A DNA stretch of 64,000 bases from Gracilibacillus sp. YIM 98692 (GTDB lineage: Bacteria > Bacillota > Bacilli > Bacillales > Amphibacillaceae): positions 1 through 64,000 of the forward strand of contig NZ_WIXM01000001.1 in NCBI RefSeq assembly GCF_010993965.1. The letters are read 5' to 3'. Of the stretch, positions 62,566 through 64,000 are shown piece after piece. Every line of letters starts with the position of its first letter. The stretch's first letter is position 1. Below the pieces are notes generated by a model that was not told the origin of the DNA, made no database searches, and was given only the letters and a program-made list of their open reading frames with translations. Both the position numbers and the translations under genes were made by a program.

Positions 62566-63483
62566 TTATGGCAATTTATTCCCTGCGATACGATACAGAT
62601 CATACCATTCTTCTCGGGTAAGTTCTACATCCGAAGCTTTCGCAATATCTGCTAAACGCTGGGTGTTCATGGTACCTAGTATTGGTTGCATGCGAGCTGG
62701 ATGACGGAGAATCCATGCAATGGCAATGGCGGATTTTGACACACCATTTTTCTCCGAATATTTTGCTAACGTTTCATTTAATACAGGGAATTGATCATTA
62801 TCAACAAAAACCCCATCAAAAAATCCGTGCTGGAATGGAGACCACGGTTGAATAGTCATGTCGTGAAGACGACTGTATTCTAATACGCCTCCATCACGAA
62901 CAATGGCTGGATCATGCTCCATATTAACATTGAGACCGGCATCGATCATCGGTGTGAACATTAAGCTCAATTGTAACTGATTAGCAATTAAGTCTTGATC
63001 TACATATTTTTTCAATAATTCGATTTGAGTTGGATTGTGATTACTTACACCAAAATGACGAACTTTCCCACTTTGTTTTAATTCATCAAAAGCAGCTGCT
63101 ACTTCTTCTGGTTCCACTAATGTATCTGGACGATGAAGCAACAACACATCTATGTAATCTGTTTTTAAACGTTTTAAACTTCCTTCAACGGAAGATAGAA
63201 TATGTTCTTTAGAAAAATCAAAAAAACCATTTCTAATTCCACATTTGGTTTGAATTACCATTTTTTCCCGAATACTTGGATTCATATCAATGGCATCAGC
63301 AAAAATCTCTTCTGACTTTCCACCACCGTAGATATCCGCATGATCAAACATATCTATACCATGCTCAAGTGCGTTTTTAATTACAAGGTTTGCATCTTGT
63401 TTGGATAGTTGATCCATGCGCATGCACCCGAGAGACATTTCACTAACTTGTAAACCACTTTTTCCTAATTCTAGTTTTTTCAC
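62566..63483 (-). CDS. Aldo/keto reductase
   Basis: About 305 residues, TIM-barrel NADPH-dependent oxidoreductase. Catalytic tetrad visible: Asp in MFDHADIYGGG, Tyr of the same motif, Lys in VIQTKCGIR, His in VLLLHRPDT; cofactor loop near the C-terminus (ILGTMNTQRLADIAKA). GTG start at 63483 has GGAG nine bases upstream; a second GTG at 63489 is too close. Resembles the YdhF/YtbE-like oxidoreductases of Bacteria. Its own terminator and a cre-like box upstream suggest independent, glucose-sensitive expression. Substrate unknown. Confidence 0.9.
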   Translation of the reverse strand: MKKLELGKSGLQVSEMSLGCMRMDQLSKQDANLVIKNALEHGIDMFDHADIYGGGKSEEIFADAIDMNPSIREKMVIQTKCGIRNGFFDFSKEHILSSVEGSLKRLKTDYIDVLLLHRPDTLVEPEEVAAAFDELKQSGKVRHFGVSNHNPTQIELLKKYVDQDLIANQLQLSLMFTPMIDAGLNVNMEHDPAIVRDGGVLEYSRLHDMTIQPWSPFQHGFFDGVFVDNDQFPVLNETLAKYSEKNGVSKSAIAIAWILRHPARMQPILGTMNTQRLADIAKASDVELTREEWYDLYRIAGNKLP

Positions 63484-63535
63484 ACACACTCTCTCCTTTC
63501 CCTCATCTATTATCTATCTTAGCATAGCAAGTTTA

Positions 63536-63549
63536 TGTAAGCGATTATA
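63536..63549. promoter_or_regulatory. cre-like CcpA box upstream of the aldo/keto reductase
   Basis: TGTAAGCGATTATA, close to the cre consensus except for its last pair, about 50 bp upstream of the start codon. Confidence 0.45.
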
Positions 63550-63554
63550 TTGCA

Positions 63555-63728
63555 TTATCCCTCTGTTGATTCTTCTTTCTTTTTCCATAACATGATAATT
63601 TCAGATAATTGGCCTGATATGTATAGTAAAATAGCTATGATTAATCCAAGAAAACAGCCTAGAAATCCAAATATGATTGCTCCAGCTACCCCGCCGATTA
63701 CTAAAAGCAATAATAGATTAGCATCCAA
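63555..63728 (-). CDS. Small membrane protein of unknown function
   Basis: 57-residue frame starting at TTG 63728 with AGGGGG seven bases upstream. It encodes one long glycine-rich hydrophobic stretch (LLLLVIGGVAGAIIFGFLG, then CFLGLIIAILLYISG) followed by a charged tail (LWKKKEESTEG), the usual shape of a small single- or hairpin-spanning membrane protein. No family recognised. The plus-strand frame over the same bases lacks a ribosome site and is likely a shadow. Confidence 0.5.
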   Translation of the reverse strand: MDANLLLLLVIGGVAGAIIFGFLGCFLGLIIAILLYISGQLSEIIMLWKKKEESTEG

Positions 63729-63767
63729 TTTATAACCCCCTTTTTGATTAGTGACTCTACTTTTTCC

Positions 63768-63861
63768 GTGTCACTTTTAAATGTTTTTGCGCCACTATAT
63801 ATGTTATTCGAGTCACTTTTTTGTGGTTTCGAGCCACTTTTTTAAAGTTTTGCTCCACTTT
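63768..63861. repeat. 21-bp-period degenerate tandem repeat
   Basis: Four complete 21-bp units and part of a fifth, starting at 63768, 63789, 63810, 63831 and 63852. The conserved core is G-N-G-Y-CACTTTT followed by a T/A-rich spacer and GTTT. Units differ at several positions but keep exact register. The period is two turns of B-DNA. It lies between the small membrane protein gene and the ROK-like gene end. Confidence 0.65.
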
Positions 63862-63875
63862 ATCCTAACCAGAAA

Positions 63876-63903
63876 AGGACCACACTTTTTCTAGTGTGAT
63901 CCT
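63876..63903 (-). terminator. Terminator of the partial ROK-family gene
   Basis: AGGA-CACACT / AGTGTG-TCCT hairpin. On the minus strand it follows the stop codon and runs into TTTTCT. Confidence 0.75.
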
Positions 63904-63912
63904 CCCATCCAT

Positions 63913-64000
63913 TTACGATTCATTTGGCATAGCTAAGTAAAGCGCACCTTTGACACCAGCTTCATCTGTTAAACCTGGTGATACAATATAGTTATCAATC
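63913..64000 (-). CDS. 3' end of a probable ROK-family sugar kinase
   Basis: Only the last 28 codons are inside the window: IDNYIVSPGLTDEAG, then VKGALYLAMPNES and stop. The SPGLxDEAGVKGAL pattern is that of the C-terminus of ROK kinases (glucokinase/fructokinase type), where GLGD-AG-GA is usual. Incomplete at its 5' end by the window edge. Confidence 0.6.
   Translation of the reverse strand, partial: IDNYIVSPGLTDEAGVKGALYLAMPNES

Noticed and set aside
63550-63735. Plus-strand 61-residue frame
   Set aside because: The minus-strand frame over the same bases has a ribosome site and membrane-protein composition, so the plus-strand one looks like its shadow.
63768-63861. 21-bp repeats as a CRISPR array
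   Set aside because: Repeats are degenerate, abut without spacers of normal size, and no cas gene is near.

Overview
The window looks like chromosomal DNA of a low-GC Gram-positive bacterium of the Bacillaceae, probably a halophilic or alkaliphilic soil or sediment type (Gracilibacillus/Oceanobacillus-like; genus is inference). Reasons: AT-rich genes with strong AGGAGG-type ribosome sites and frequent GTG/TTG starts, Gram-positive lipoprotein signals, YesM/YesN-type two-component regulation, catabolite-repression-like (cre) palindromes, and long structured intergenic repeats of a kind I recall from Bacillaceae genomes. There are no rRNA or tRNA genes, no phage, no transposase and no CRISPR. 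Nearly everything is carbohydrate catabolism, and most genes lie on the minus strand.

Region 1 (about 400-5700, minus) is a compact operon for a nickel-pincer enzyme: a LarA-family racemase/epimerase, an SDR dehydrogenase, LarE, an FGGY kinase resembling gluconokinase, and LarB. The company it keeps suggests a 2-epimerase acting on an aldonate such as gluconate/mannonate rather than lactate. Region 2 (5900-7700) has an AEC permease and a protein made of two tandem AhpD-like domains. Region 3 (7950-18260) has three Gfo/Idh/MocA oxidoreductases, a CUT1 ABC importer and a YesL-like protein on the minus strand, divergent from a YesN/YesM-like two-component system. Region 4 (18600-31040) holds a ROK repressor, a nitroreductase, two cytoplasmic Cys-type sulfatases, two more Gfo/Idh enzymes, a TIM-barrel epimerase-like protein, an EEP-fold phosphatase-like protein, a cytoplasmic glycoamylase-domain protein and two AraC regulators.

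Region 5 (31245-51990, minus) is a long catabolic operon. Downstream are enzymes: a GH94 protein resembling 1,2-beta-oligoglucan phosphorylase, a membrane-anchored glycoamylase/GH144-like glycosidase, a GH35 protein and a DUF2961/GH172 protein. Upstream is an unusual transport block: a lipoprotein binding protein, a 976-residue binding protein with two beta-sandwich domains and no lipid anchor, two CUT1 permease pairs, and between the pairs an NHL-propeller/TPR/YIP1 membrane protein and a secreted DUF5696 protein. Region 6 (52270-62114, minus) is a related unit: LacI regulator, binding protein, two permeases, GH3, a second GH35, and a second LacI regulator. GAAACGTTTC-centred operators precede both regulators, the transport block and the phosphorylase gene, so regions 5 and 6 probably form one regulon, most simply for beta-1,2-glucan-type oligosaccharides. 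The sulfatases and Gfo/Idh enzymes nearby raise the possibility of decorated substrates. None of the four CUT1 importers has an ATPase gene here; a shared MsmX-type ATPase elsewhere is expected.

Region 7 (62500-64000) has an aldo/keto reductase, a small membrane protein, a 21-bp-period degenerate tandem repeat, and the 3' end of a probable ROK-family gene.
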